A stretch of DNA of 64,000 bases, taken from Oryzias latipes. Lineage: Eukaryota; Chordata; Actinopteri; Beloniformes; Adrianichthyidae. A program made the translations under genes and the position numbers. Shown here piece by piece: positions 1 to 12,560 of the stretch. The stretch spans positions 2,820,740 through 2,884,739 of the forward strand of contig NC_019859.2 of the NCBI RefSeq assembly GCF_002234675.1. Reading direction: 5' to 3'. The notes beneath the pieces were generated by a model. It worked only from the letters and a program-made list of their open reading frames with translations, made no database searches and had not been told where the DNA came from. The first letter of the stretch is position 1, and every line of letters starts with the position of its first letter.

Positions 1-38
1 TAAATACAATTGAATTGTATCTTTGTGTGTGAAACCAG

Positions 39-1523
39 AGCGACCAGCTGACCACCGAGCTCGCTACAGAGCGCAGCAACTCCCAAAAGCTGGAGGGAAG
101 TCGCTCCCAACTGGATCGGCAGAACAAGGAGCTGAAGCTGAAGCTGCAGGAGATGGAGGGAGCAATCAAGTCCAAGTACAAGTCCACAATCTCCACCATG
201 GAGGCCAAAATTGCTCAACTGGAAGAGCAGCTCGACAAGGAGGCCAAGTGAGTGCTTTGCCCCACATGCACAACCCCGCTGGCTGCAGCTGCTTCAATCT
301 GCCTCTGCTGCTGGTTTTAGGGATCATCAGCAAGCAGCCAAGCTGACCAGGAAGACGGAGAAGAAGCTCAGGGAGGTGATGCTGCAGGCTGAGGATGAGC
401 GGCGCCAGTCCGAAATCAGCAAGGATGAGGCAAGTCGGATCACACGCCGCCTTTTTTTTAACATTTTTTTTTTAACTCTCCGTCCCACCTTGTTTGTGAC
501 GGTCGAGTTTGACGTGCGCGTCTCGCCGCTCTGCAGGTAAACAAGGCCAACAGCAAAATCAATCAGCTGAAACGGCAGCTGGAGGAAACGGAGGAGGATC
601 TGTCGCGGGCCAACGCCAAAGCCAGGAAGCTGCAGAGGGAGCTGGACGACGCCAACGAGTCCGCGGATGCCATGAACCGGGAAGTCAGCAGTCTGAGGAG
701 CAAGCTCAGGTGCTGCAGCCCCCTCCTTCAAGAGCACTTTTGACTTCATTAGTCATCACTTGGAATCAACTTTTAAAGGCCCACTCGATCACCTTTTGAT
801 CAAAGTGTTCCCAGTGGACTTTTGATCATAGTTATGCTGTTTTTAGCCAAAAAAAAAGAAATACCTGTTGTTGGTTTTTTTTTTTAGGACATAGTTTCTG
901 CAGAGCAGCAGGAGTTCATTCGAAATTCACCTAAGTTGTGGGCGGGACCGTTGGCGCAGAGCAGCCCCGCCCCCATTACCAAAACTTGGAGTTTGCGGTC
1001 CACGCACTCTTCCACTAGCTTCCAGCCCTTCACCAATCAAATGTGAAAATGTGTGGCAGCAGGGAGCTTGTGGCCCCTCCAGCGTGTTTCTACGTCCCAA
1101 ACTCTATCTTTATCAAACAGAAATTTTATTTTTTCTCCACCTTCTCCCAATTCACAACGGTTCGAAAAAATACTAGATTATCTTTTTTTTTTTTTTTTTT
1201 TTGAGGACATTAGACAATCTGGGTGTAGTTGGTGTGCACATCCCATGTGCCCGTGGGATGTGCATCACATGCATGCAGCATTTTATGTAAACCTGTAAAC
1301 CTATTACTGATGGAGGTTAACAGTTTTACACAGAACTTAATAACTTGATTTAAATATGTAAAGTAAAAACTTTTGTTTGCGCAGCTTCTAACTGTTGTGA
1401 TCCTGTCTTTAAAGGCGTGGGGACCTGCCTTTAAATACGCGGCGGGGTTTGAATCGCAGCGGCCTGGAGAGCGACGAAGATCTGGAACTGACGGGCCAAG
1501 TGTCCGAGCCGGCGGCTGAGTGA
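39..1523 (+). CDS. myh9: Non-muscle myosin heavy chain, C-terminal end of tail (myh9-like, 5' partial)
   Basis: Four exons, 39-247, 321-429, 537-709 and 1415-1523, join in phase and end at TGA 1521-1523. The product is the end of the myosin II rod: a heptad-patterned coiled coil rich in E, K, Q and L, then a short non-helical tailpiece with an acidic SDEDLE stretch that in this family carries regulatory phosphorylation sites. Myosin II heavy chains dimerise through this rod and assemble into contractile filaments in the cytoplasm. The block [11 protein letters not shown] followed by KLRRGDLP is what I recall of MYH9 rather than MYH10, MYH11 or MYH14, so I call myh9-like; a/b paralogue cannot be decided. 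The exon ending at 429 is followed by GCAAGT, so intron 2 here looks like a GC-AG intron. The upstream motor and most of the rod lie outside the window. Confidence 0.88.
773..1030 (+). repeat. Dispersed CCCACTC-type repeat, copy 1 (in myh9-like last intron)
   Basis: Starts with a TTAAAGGCCCACTCGATC end and contains the family's internal blocks, AGGACATAGTTTCTGCAGAG and a gggcgggacc / ccccgcccc section. The same blocks recur at 2710-3122, 43106-43697, 60575-60790 and 61158-61300. The right boundary is uncertain because this copy diverges after about 1030. Confidence 0.6.
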
Positions 1524-4170
1524 GCGGCGGCGGGTTAGAGCCACAAGGGAGGAGTCATTGGTGCCCACCGTGAACATGCAACTACAGTTCTAGAACGTTA
1601 GCAGTCAGTCGATCAGCCCTTATGCTCCAGCTTTCCATAAAAAAAAAAAGGCTCATCTTCCAGCTTCAATCTCATTTTAATCCCAAATCATCAAATAATT
1701 CTATTTTTCTACTGGCTGGACTTCTTTTTATCATGCAAGCTGTTACAATGTCAGTTTTTCTGTAGGTTTACAGGTTGGCGTCACTGAGATTAACGGACTC
1801 GGCTTTGCACACATTTGGTGTTGAATGCAGTTCCAGCCTGTAGTTCTGAATCTGCACCGTTTAACCACCGTGTTCCACTGAGGTTCTGGTAGTTATGTCA
1901 CCGTTTGGGTTCTTCGTGCACCTGCTGATCTTGCATTCTGTCAGTTATTGGTGATGGGTTACTTTCTTAAAAAGGGATTTTCTATCGCTGCTTTAACCAG
2001 ATTAAGTGCATATTTTTAATATGTCCCACCACTGTATTATCAAAGTAGCTGCATGTCATCGATGCCAATGTTCAAAAAGTATTCTATTAAATGCCTTATT
2101 GCAATAAACTATCAGACTACTTTATTCTTTTCAGTTATTTTTTTAATATATACCGTACATTTTTGTATTGGTTTCCAATCATCAGTACAGAAAATGTGGG
2201 TTTTTCTGCCCAAAATCTCTATCTTTGAATCATATCTTCTCATTAAAATAGACCAAAAAAATCCAGGAAGGTTCTGGAATTTTACGGCTGAGGGTTGATT
2301 TCACCAACTTTCACCTTACAGAGTCTCATTGACTTAAAACTAAGGACGTTTTAAGAATTTCAAGTGGGGAAAAAATTATAACTAAATCTTTAAGAAAATT
2401 AAAAAGCAAAAGAAGTGGCATTTAAAAACTATCATGGATTTTCAGCAAGCAGCATAATTAAAAAGCATTTTAAAATTGAATACAAAAAAGAAGCTTTCAT
2501 GTCATTGTTTGCTTTAAATTCATTTTAGAGCAACTTGGACTGAAATTTAACATGTTTGTGTGCCATTTTTTCTGGACATGTATTGAGAAAATTAAATAAA
2601 ATATTACAACCCTGCATATTTTTTTTATTCTAGTCTTTGTGTTTAAGGCGCAGAAGAAGAAAAAAATGAAGTTTGCAAAAGATCGTAGCCTATTTGTGAC
2701 GTAGAAAATGCACTAGGCTGGCCTCAAGCTGCCTGCTCTGCTCCATTCTGATGCATCCACCTGTGGACAGATGGATCCACGAACATCTTGGGTTTTCCTC
2801 GGCTGAGCTGAAATCTGGATCGATTGCTCTAACCTTTCTTGCTTTTTTATTTTTTTTTTTTGTGTGTGTTGCACCGGTAGTGTTGAGTTGTGAGGGGCTG
2901 TAAGCTGGCAGGAAAGCGTATTAAAGGCAGCGCTAAGCATTAAGGGGTAGCATTGCTTCACACCAAAAGTCCCGCCCACAATTTAATGGGACAATCAACT
3001 CCTGCGGCTCTGCAGAAACTGTCCTAGACCTAGACAACAGAGTTTTTATTTTTTAACGACCATAATTCAAAGACTACTGAGTGTTTTTTTCTTATGGATC
3101 AAAAGATCAGAGTGGGTCTATAAACATTTATTGCATTTTAATTCAAAAGAAGTTGCAAAAGAGACAAAAGGCATAATTTCTCATCGCCCTCTTTCCTTTT
3201 TGGTCCTAATCATCTTCCGTACTAAATCAAAACGGGTAAAATAACTTCCAGAACTTTATATTTACATCGCCGTAATGTTTAGAAAAGACGCGCGACACAG
3301 TTTTAACCCCGCGTGACGGAGGACCGTCATTTTTAAACGACTGCTCATCATGGTTCACATTTTTAGAGACCGTGGATGGAATCCGGTATCAGCGAAGCGA
3401 GTTCTGGATCGGTCAGATGTCCGGTTCAGATGAGGCTGGATTACGGTGTTGATGTCCGGGGCAGCGCGCAGGTGCCGCGGTGTTTGACTTTAGTTATGCC
3501 ACCGGGCTGCTGCTGTGTCAGTCCGTGTTGTTGTTGGCAGACTGTGACAACTGCAGCGGATCTACTTCAAGTCTAGAAAACTTATTTTTTTTTTAAACTA
3601 AACCTACGAATAACAATTAAGCCAAACAACGCTAAATAGCCTTGTTTAACAATCATGAGGTAATGAGGTATGCTAACATTTTTGGAATGTAACTAGCTTA
3701 ATAAGTAAGATTTGTTTTTACTTTAGGCATAGAGTTTATTTACCGAGCTCAAAAAGTTTGTAAAATGATATCGGAGCGTAAGAAGACGCGGTTTTTGACG
3801 CTAAAAAGAGCAACTGTCTCCATGGATCCCTAACGGTAAGTTGCTAGCTTTTATAGTTAGCATGTAGCATTGTAAGCTAGCTTCCCCCGCTAACAGCTGT
3901 TAGCTATCTTAGTGTCCCTGAAATACTGTTTACTGTATTTATTTCATCACGATTCTGTCCATTATTTAAACGCATTGAATGTAGACACGAACTCTAGCCT
4001 TGTCATAGACTAAAGACGTCATTTTAACTTATTTTACCCGTTAGCCGGTCAGTCATGTAGCTAGCCGACTAGCCTAGCATGCGGCTACCGGTTTTCTTGT
4101 AGTTCTGCCACATGGATGGATTCATAGCTGTCGTGGTTTATTTTTTGTTTATTTATTTTTTTGTTTTCAG
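1524..4170. other. myh9-like 3' UTR, intergenic DNA and slc25a38 5' flank
   Basis: No coding exon seen. The first few hundred bases after 1523 should be the myosin 3' UTR; AATAAA-type signals occur near 2104 and 2594. An inverted copy of the dispersed CCCACTC repeat occupies about 2710-3122. The stretch from about 3240 to 3840 is richer in CpG and may hold the slc25a38 promoter. A possible untranslated first exon ends at the donor 3835/3836 (CG then GTAAGT), with the acceptor at 4170/4171. Confidence 0.5.
2710..3122 (-). repeat. Dispersed CCCACTC-type repeat, copy 2 (inverted)
   Basis: Reverse-orientation copy. It ends at 3105-3122 with GATCAGAGTGGGTCTATA and contains the reverse complements of the 'CTCTGCAGAAAC' and 'GGGGCTGTAAGCT' blocks seen in the other copies. 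Confidence 0.6.
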
Positions 4171-4251
4171 TAACCTTAGCTGAAATCAACCAGCTTCAAG
4201 TCAGCAACATCAGGAGGTAAACTGGAGTCCGGTTCAGCGTCCAGAGCAAAG

Positions 4252-7200
4252 ATGGAGCTAGCATCGGTGAGAATTTTGATTTATTTATGATTATGTCAAC
4301 TTAGCACCTTTTGATTCAGAACTAAAACAAAATAACAAATAAAATAAAATAAACTTTTGTGCAGTAAAATTGTTTATACGGGCAATTATTACTGTTATCA
4401 TTATAATAATTGTGAAGTGCGCCACAACAGTTTGTTTTGGATCATCGTCGATGTGGTGTTGATTTTATTTTCAGTATTTTAAAGTTTTTGGGTCTAAAGT
4501 TTTTCAATACTTTTAGCATTTTAAAATTAAATATAGGATTTCATTCTAAGTCTTTTGATGATAATGTTTCAATTCTTATTCATGCTCGTATATGTTTTCC
4601 TGCTCAGTCCTGTCATGTAAAGTGAAACTGAAGTGTTTCAAGGCAGAACCAAACACAAAAAACTGTCCAACTAATGTCCCCGTTTGAGGTTCAAACCAGA
4701 AACCTTCCTGCTATGAAGCACCACACAAAGTTTTGTTATATTTAAGCTGCTAAATTAATTAATTGTAAATTATTTTAACATTCAGCCTTGGTTTAAGTGC
4801 AGAAATAAGTCAATGCTGTGATGGTTAAAATGGTAGAAAATAGACATGTAAGGAGCAATGTTCTGTCATTTATCTGTTCTAATGCATGTCTTAATATTTA
4901 ACCTAAACAAAAACAAAAAAACCTTCCTGTTGGCAAATCTGTCGAATAAACATTTTTCCCCCCATTAAATTAATTATATATTTTTGCCATCGTTACTAAA
5001 GGCTCTACAACTTTTGAAGACGCACTTCTGTATTTTTGACCTATATTTTTAGTCCTAAGTTGCAGTTTTTGGAAATTTTGTGTTTAATGAGGATAAATTT
5101 TGGCAGAGAGGGAGGTGTCTAGCATGAGCAAGTGTGTTTCTGAAAGATAGAGATGGGGGGGACGGACGGACCGTCGAACGCGGGCGGATTAAACCGGGGG
5201 ACGAGGGGAGGGCTTGATGCAGCTGGTCGGTGAGAGAGAGAGAAGAAAGAAGGTTCACAACAGAGATGCAGGCTCATCCTCTTCATTGTCATATTTGTAG
5301 CTGCAAGATGGAAGAAGGGTGAAAGAGGCCAAGATGCAGGAGAAAGGGGACGCTCAGAGTCAAACCCCAGGCAGCCTGGGGAAGGTAGGACCGTCTGAAG
5401 ACACGCAGCGTCTTAACTGTGTGTTCAGCGTCTTGCTCTGTGAGGTTGTTGATGTTTCCCTACGGAGCGGTCATTTCTGTAGCAGCGGTTTTCTGTCTCG
5501 GAGCAACAGTTCACCTTCAAAGGCGGCTAAATTTAGCGTTTATTTGCCCCCGTCTGTGTGTCATGATGTTTGGACTCGACTGCAGATGACGCCGAGGTCC
5601 GGTTGGATTTTTGTGTCGGTGGGTTAAAGAAATGCTGGTGTGTGCTCCCCGTCGCTGTGGTGATCGACTATAGAAAGTCTCATTCTATGCTGTTTTGTAG
5701 TGTCAGGAAAATGACTGTAATTTGGTCTGAAGCCACAGATACCAGACTCTGTGTGTGTGTGTGTGTTGTGCGTGTGTGTGTTTGTGTATTTGTGTGAAAT
5801 GTCTGAGTGGATCTCCATCATCTTCGCTGTGTTGGAACCTGGCCTCGGTGCCGCAGGCTCGTGGCGTTTTTTTCTTTTTTTCTTTCCCCAGCATTCGATT
5901 GTAAATGTTGCGTTAACATTTGTGTTTGAATTGGATGTGTTTTTATGTATGTGAGAAATATTCTGCACATTTAGTCGTTTATGTTTGAAAGGAAATTGAC
6001 TGGATCCTGGCAGATTCTGTCCTTTTCTGCACTTCCATCATGAATTCATTAAACTAATCCTTTCTCTTTGCTGCTGCCTGGTCTCATTTCGCCTCTCTGC
6101 CATCTCCTGTCACTGTTGCCTCCATGTGTTTATGTTCCTCTTCATCCCTCTCTCCGCCCTCCATCATCCTCAGGCTCACCCGGCCCTCAAAGCCTTCATG
6201 TGCGGCTCTCTGAGCGGCACCTGCTCCACGCTGCTCTTCCAGCCTTTGGATCTGGTCAAGACGCGGCTGCAGACCCTGAAGAACAACGCCAAACCGGGGT
6301 GCGCACGCACACACATTTCACTACGTGTGGACACAACAATTTTACCTGCAGTCCATTGGTTCCATGCTGAATGCTGCCTGATTGTGCTTCCATGACCTAA
6401 ATAAAGTCATTAGTCACAGCAGGAACACAGAGCTGAGCTGTCAGATGCTCCAGTCGTAGTTTCCTGAATGGAAACGTGGATTTTATTGAAATAGTTTTAG
6501 TCATATTTTGACTTAAATCCTAGATTTCTTGTGATTTTTTTTCTTTTTCTGTTAGATCTTTAAACTTTTGTTTACATTATAAGTTGACTTATAAAATATG
6601 GTACTTTTATTCTTTTAGAGCACCAAACGTGGGAATGTTCCGAGTTTTCATCACTGTCATAAAAACAGAGAATTTCTTCAGTCTGTGGAAAGGAGTTTCA
6701 CCGGTGAGTAACAGAGGACGTTTGTTTGAAATCATTGAATTTTTCTAGTTTTTTTTTCTTTTCGTTTTTTTATTTAGACGACAGAAAGACGAACGCGTGT
6801 TATTTTTGTGAAATAGCTTCTTTTTTCTTGGTTGTACAAATCAAAGAAGTTAAAGCCATAATTCTTTCAAAGACCCACTCCGATTCTCTCTAAAGCTGTG
6901 GATCACTGAGAATGACTGTGGATCCGAAAAGTTAGTCCCGTTGGCTGAGACGCATCTAAGTGTGAGAAATTTATTCTCCACATTGACGCATCGCGTAGGA
7001 GAGCCGCAGAACCAACAATTTAAATAGAGAAATACTTAGAAATGCTATTTAAACTTTACTTTTCTTTCTATTTCATCAGAAAAATGCCTCAAGAATATTT
7101 TAAAAACACATTTTTTATCAGAGTGGGTCTTTAACTCTCAGACGGCTCAAATATGACGGACAGAAAAGCATCTGAATTGGTTCTCTCTGCGTCCGCAGTC

Positions 7201-9442
7201 GTTCGTGCGCTGCATCCCCGGCGTGGGAATCTACTTCAGCACCTTCTACTCGCTGAAGCAGCACTACTTCCTGGACCGAGCGCCCAACGCAGGCGAGGCG
7301 GTTCTGCTGGGGGCGGGCGCCAGAGCGGTGGCGGGAGTCTGCATGCTGCCCTTCACCGTCATCAAGACGCGTTTCGAGGTGCAGAGACGATTTCAGGACC
7401 TCTGTTCAGATCAAAGGATTTAGTTTATAGAGACGGTTAGAAGATCAGCTTCTCGTCTGGATTTATTCGTGAGGAATAATTGGTACAAAAGTAGGAATCC
7501 GACAGTAGTTACTTGTTTTGAGTTGCATCAAAATTTTATCTACATTTGCTCACCTGCTTTTACATTCTTGTAATCTGCAGGGATTATTGTGGGATTAAGA
7601 CAGATTCTGTAGTTAAAGCAGCTTTCAACCCTTCCACAGGTTTAGGAGTGTTTATGGGAATCTTAGGCGCTTCTAGAAGATCATTTATGAGCTCAGACAC
7701 TGATGTTGGATGAGAAGATCCGCCATTTCCTTCCAAAAAGGTTCTGTGGGTTCGAGGTCCGGACTCGGTTCGGACCAGATGTTTCTGCAGATGTTCTTCA
7801 TGATGCAGCAGGAGAAGGTCTCCCCGAAACCGTTGGGAGCATGGAAATGTCCAAAATCTCTTGATGAGACGGCTCAAAGGCCAATCCCAGAGTCCTCCAT
7901 CACAGCGTCGTGGAGGTGTGGTTCGCCTCTCTGCACCTCCGACGGCTGCGTCCCGCCTTCCACTTCCTGTCGTTTCCGTTTTCTTCCACCGACGGAGAAA
8001 TACTTAAATCAAAGACCTGAGTCACTTTTCAGATAATTTTGGCGAACGTATTTCTTTAAAGAGTTCATCTTAAAAGATTCCATAATATCTTGCATTTAGA
8101 TTTATTCATTTGAAATTCTTATTGACTCTTCTTACCGGCAGTCTGGGAGCAGCAGCTCTTCGTCAACGTCATAGACTTTGAAAACGGTTTTTGAAAGTTC
8201 GCCCACAGAGACGGCTTAAGGGCTTATGGAGTACCGACCCACGCCAAAAAAAAAAATACGATATTCTGAATTGAGGACTGAAAGTGAAGAAAGAGGGAGC
8301 AAACTCAAAAATACAAAGCAGCTGGTAGTATAAAGACTATCTTTCATTTGGTATTAGTTTATGTTTTTTTTACATTTTTAATGAATTCTTTTGAGTTTTA
8401 ACAGTTTTTAAAAAAATAGAAATCTTGTTTTTTTTATTCACTTTAGGCTGAACTTATGGATCGGGTCAAAAAGTTGCAGTAAATTCTCACCAGATGCCCA
8501 TGAAGTGACGTCATCAGCAAAGCGCACATTATTAATGTAGCTATAGATCTACTAGAGGCGCTGATGCTTTAAAAAGCTGCTGATTTAACCCGCAAATATT
8601 TGCGATTAAAAGAAAACAAACTTTTAATTGTTATTCAGAGTTGTGGTGATCTTCGTCGTTTCAGAGTGGCCGCTACAACTACGTGAGCGTGGCGGGGGCT
8701 CTCAGGAGCATGTACGAGACGGAGGGCGTCCGGGCTCTGTTCTCCGGGTTGACCGCCACGTTGCTTCGAGACGCCCCCTTCTCCGGCATCTACGTGATGT
8801 TTTACAGCCAGGCTAAGAAGGCGCTGCCTCCAGGTGAGGGCGGGAGGAAGCTGGAGGGGGGGTCGGACAATGCCTTACATTTTTACCCTCCCCCCTTCTC
8901 CTGTTTCCCACAGAGGTGACGGCAGCGCCCTACGCCCCGCTGGCAAACTTCGGCTGTGGGGTGGTGGCGGGCGTCATGGCGTCTCTGGTCACGCAGCCGG
9001 CAGACGTGGTCAAGACCCACATTCAAGTCAGCCCCTCCCACTGGAGCACAGCAGATGCAGTTCGCTATGTATTTAAGGTATTCACACACCTTTGTCCAAG
9101 AGGATTTATTTTTATTATTGCAGGTGTTTCACCTTTTCTCCAAGAGGCTCCAAAGGTGAAACACCTGCAATGATAAAAATATATTTAATCCACTTCCCTG
9201 TTTGTTTTTTCAATAAAAATCCACCTGGATGAATGAGAATATGCTAAAATAAACCGTTTGAGTCCTAAAAATCAACGTTGTTCAGGCGCCACAAACTGAT
9301 TTCGTCTGTGTCCTCCCAGGAAAACGGCGTGGCGGGGTTCTTCCGCGGGGCCGTGCCCAGGTCCCTCCGCCGCACGCTGATGGCGGCGATGGCCTGGACC
9401 GTCTACGAGCAGCTGATGGCCCGGATGGGACTGAAGTCCTGA
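4252..9442 (+). CDS. slc25a38: Mitochondrial glycine transporter SLC25A38
   Basis: Eight exons, 4252-4266, 5301-5384, 6174-6298, 6619-6703, 7199-7378, 8665-8833, 8914-9077 and 9320-9442, join in phase to 314 codons plus TGA. The protein is a mitochondrial carrier family member with three repeats; the signature P-x-D/T-x-x-K occurs as QPLDLVK (about 56-62), LPFTVIK (about 153-159) and QPADVVK (about 246-252). [49 protein letters not shown] and the end [18 protein letters not shown] are diagnostic of SLC25A38. The family imports glycine across the inner mitochondrial membrane for 5-aminolevulinate and haem synthesis. The first exon codes only five residues (MELAS); I chose its ATG because it is followed by a good donor and joins in frame with exon 2. 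The N-terminal 33 residues precede the carrier fold. Two co-orthologues exist in some teleosts and I cannot say which this is. Confidence 0.95.
5747..5800 (+). repeat. (TG)n microsatellite in slc25a38 intron 2
   Basis: Interrupted run of TG dinucleotides with TTG and TGCG interruptions. The short reading frames through it are low-complexity and not genes. Confidence 0.85.
6869..7133. repeat. Short MITE with CCCACTC ends, copy 3 (slc25a38 intron 4)
   Basis: About 265 bp flanked by inverted ends: AAAGACCCACTCCGAT at the left and ATCAGAGTGGGTCTTT at the right. The ends match the dispersed family found five more times in the window; the interior differs from the longer copies. Confidence 0.6.
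9105..9183. repeat. Long hairpin (inverted repeat) in slc25a38 intron 7
   Basis: The arms 9118-9135 and 9153-9170 are perfect 18-bp reverse complements (TTGCAGGTGTTTCACCTT), separated by 17 bases. The pairing extends outward to about 30 bp per arm with one or two mismatches. It begins about 28 bp downstream of the exon 7 donor, so it would form a strong stem in the pre-mRNA. Confidence 0.85.
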
Positions 9443-11189
9443 GAGGAAAAACACGCGTTTCCTGTCGAAAGCAAGAGCAAAAAAAAAAAAAAAAGGAGCG
9501 CCGAGGCGTTCACGGAAAGGTGGCAATATGTGTTATTTTAGAGTGAAAGGCGTGAAGATTCACCTGAAAACCCATCCCTCTCAGCTGTAAGACCATGAGG
9601 CGCTCCAGGAAATGACTTTGAAGAAGTCTTTAAAAAAACTGTTAAAAGCAGATGAAAGGAAGAAAACCTGCATGGAGGGCAAAGGTCAAAGAAGTGCTGC
9701 TTTCACTCCTAACTCCAGACAATCTCTAATGCTTGCACCGCTGCATCATGGGAAAAAACATCGAATCCACTTTGAAGTTTCTAAAACTTTAGAAGGAAGG
9801 TTTTTTTTTTTCTTAAACCAGAATTACCTTCAGAAATGTAACGTCTGGGCGTCTCAGATGGATCCGGATTCAGTCGATTTTTAGGAGTTTATTTCAATTT
9901 CAGATTTCCCTCCTGAAAACGACCCGAACAGATTTAAAAAGTGAGTTTGTTTTTTGGAATTGGTATAAATGAAGAAAACAAGCTAAATTTTTCTAACTGA
10001 ATAAACACGCAGCCGCTGCTTTTATCTGGAGATTTTATTAGTATTGATTTAGTCAGAAACACTGAATTTGTGCACTTTTGTGTTTCCAGTTGCACTCCAG
10101 GGATCATTCAAGCACCTTTACAAGTTCCATGTTTTTGTTTTTTTTAGTAATATATCCGATTACTCACTGAACTAAAAATGTTCCAAAGATGTTAAATTTG
10201 TAAATAAATAAAATCTCAAAGTGCAAAGATTGATGACGTCAGAATTTCTGATCTGTTCTTCTGCAGAATCCAGAATGTTTCCTGATGTTTTCAGAAATGA
10301 AGCCTCGAGTGGTTTTCGGTTTGAAAAGCTGTTTTCTGATTATTATGATTTCATTATTTTACTGATTATTATTATTATTATTTCCATCATTTCACTTGTT
10401 TGAAATGAATGAAACTTGCAGTCTGGTTCCAAAAAACTGTCTTTCTTGTCTGAGAAGCAGTTTGGATTTCATGTTTGAGTTTGTAAAAAAACAAAAACAA
10501 ATGAATTCAAATACTTAAAAACTGATGGTTCAGATTAGAAAACACTCCGGATAGAAGACACTGAAGTGATCTTTCAGTTTTAAGGAGCAGCAGCCGTGTG
10601 CCAAAATGTTCCCCTGTAGCCGTTTCCTGGATGGTTGTGATGTCATCACTTCTGTTGTGCATCTGTAGGGCAAAGTCTTCGGTCTGCGCTCACCTTCGCT
10701 GCCCCAATAAACTAACCCTCTTTTCATAAATTCTTCTGAACTTTTTTCCTGATTTAAAAACAGTTTATTGTTGGATAAGATGCTATCGAGGAAAATCACT
10801 GGCTGCTTGCTTTGTTGATGTGTGTGCGTGCATTAACAAATGTGTGTAACGCCGTCGAGTGTCATGGACGCTTTTGTAATGTTCGGACAAAACTTGACGG
10901 TCTAAAAAAACCTTCAGATTTGGAGGTTTATGCTTTTTTTTCCAATCGGTGATGAGGATTTCTGCTATTATTACCGTTTTAAAAACATGTTTACATCACG
11001 ACTTTATACCAGCTGCTGTTTAGACGGATGAATTTAGAAACCCGTAAACAAAAACTCCAGAAACTGACACAGATGAAGTTTCATGTCTTTATTTTTTGTG
11101 TTTTTTCTAAACGCACAGTTGGAGGTAGAGCCTTTAGCCACCACCTGTTTTGTGAAATAAGCTCCCAGCTCATGGAAGAGAGGCCGACA
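9443..11189. other. slc25a38 3' UTR and flanking non-coding DNA
   Basis: No coding exon seen. Candidate polyadenylation signals AATAAA lie at 10000-10005 and near 10203. The rest is AT-rich unique-looking sequence without recognisable features. Confidence 0.5.
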
Positions 11190-11197
11190 CAGTTTCC

Positions 11198-12317
11198 CAG
11201 TGGCGGTTTTTGATATGGGCGATGTGGGCGGTCGCCCAGGGCGGCACTTCATAGGGGGCGGCATTGGCCGTGTCCGATGAGTAATGTGCTACATACAATA
11301 TTCAAAGAGGTAGCTTGAAGTTTTAATTTGAAATTACTTCAGCAGCCGACACTTACTACTTTTATTTTGACACATCAGACTCTTAATAATGTCTTCCTCC
11401 TGTTTCCTCTTCACACTTATGGTGCAAAAAAAAAAAGAAAAAAAAAAAAGAATAATTTAGAGTGAAACAACGTAAAACAGGCACATGAAAAGGATTTAGG
11501 CAGAACAAACATCCGTGCTCAACCCAATTTCGACAAAAGCAGGCAATGGGGATTATTTCCCACAATTCTTTGCTCCGACACAGCAGACCCGATGCGCACG
11601 TGACCACCGCCCTCTGCTGCAAGACGCTTGCGGCCACACCTCTTTGCGGTAGTCTTTGGAACATAAGTAAAAAAAACTCGAGAGGGGAGCGCAACTCGCC
11701 GGTGGCTGGGTGAATCACACTAACAGGTGATTGGGAGTCTTTTTCTATCTAACAATCAACTCTGGGCCGCAGCTGCGCCTCCCGTCATAGAGACGGAGCC
11801 GCGTGTGTCAGAGGGAAGGGGAAGGGGGGGGGGGGGGGGGGAATGAGCGCAGACCATTTTTTATGGATTGAGTTTTTTTGGAGGATTTCTGCTGTTGGTG
11901 TTGCACAAATTTAGGGAAATGCCAAATATTTTTGGAGTAATCCCACTGATGAGTTCTAAGATTTAGTCTTTAATGTTTTATAAGACCTAAACATATTAAT
12001 CACAATAAGTTTTATTTTTTAGATCTAATCCCTCTGATATGTTTCACAAAGACACACACAGGACGTCACACATTAAGAAATTATTGCTTAAAATGAAGCA
12101 GGAGTCCAGCTCTAAAAAAAATGCTCTAAAGAAGGATGAAAGAGCATAAAAATGGAATTATTTGATATGTAATTTCTTATTAATATTTCCAGGCTTTCTT
12201 TGTTTTGTCCTGCAGCATGTTCATATTTGTATAATTTTGACAGAATATATTTCTATGGAGAACAAAATATTACAAGTTATTTAAGGTTTAACTTGAGTCA
12301 GTGTAGAACCGCCACTG
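11198..12317. mobile_element. hAT-type non-autonomous DNA transposon (1120 bp)
   Basis: The terminal inverted repeats are CAGTGGCGGTTTTT at 11198 and the reverse complement of AGAACCGCCACTG ending at 12317. An 8-bp target-site duplication flanks it: CAGTTTCC (11190-11197) and CAGTTTCT (12318-12325), seven of eight identical. The 8-bp duplication and the CAG-starting ends are typical of hAT elements. No transposase frame was seen inside. A G homopolymer of about 18 lies at 11824-11841. Confidence 0.8.
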
Positions 12318-12325
12318 CAGTTTCT

Positions 12326-12560
12326 ACATTCAAAGTTAGACTAAAAACATTCCTCTTTGGACAGGATTATTGTCAGACCAGCTAGTAATCAGAAAATATT
12401 TAACTTACTGTTAACATGTTTAAATTTAAATTAATAACAATTAGTTTTTAGTAGGATGCTAGAAGTTTGAAGCTGGGGAAAGTATGGTGCACTGGGGTTC
12501 TGTCCTTTGAATTGAACTGAATTTTCTCAATTGTAAGACATTTAAATCTCCATGTATATT
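12326..12560. repeat. Possible LINE 3'-end fragment
   Basis: The stretch with TTTCTACATTCAAAGTTAGA and the later TTGAATTGAACTGAATT resembles the 3' ends of fish non-LTR elements. The match is from memory and the family is not certain. Confidence 0.3.
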
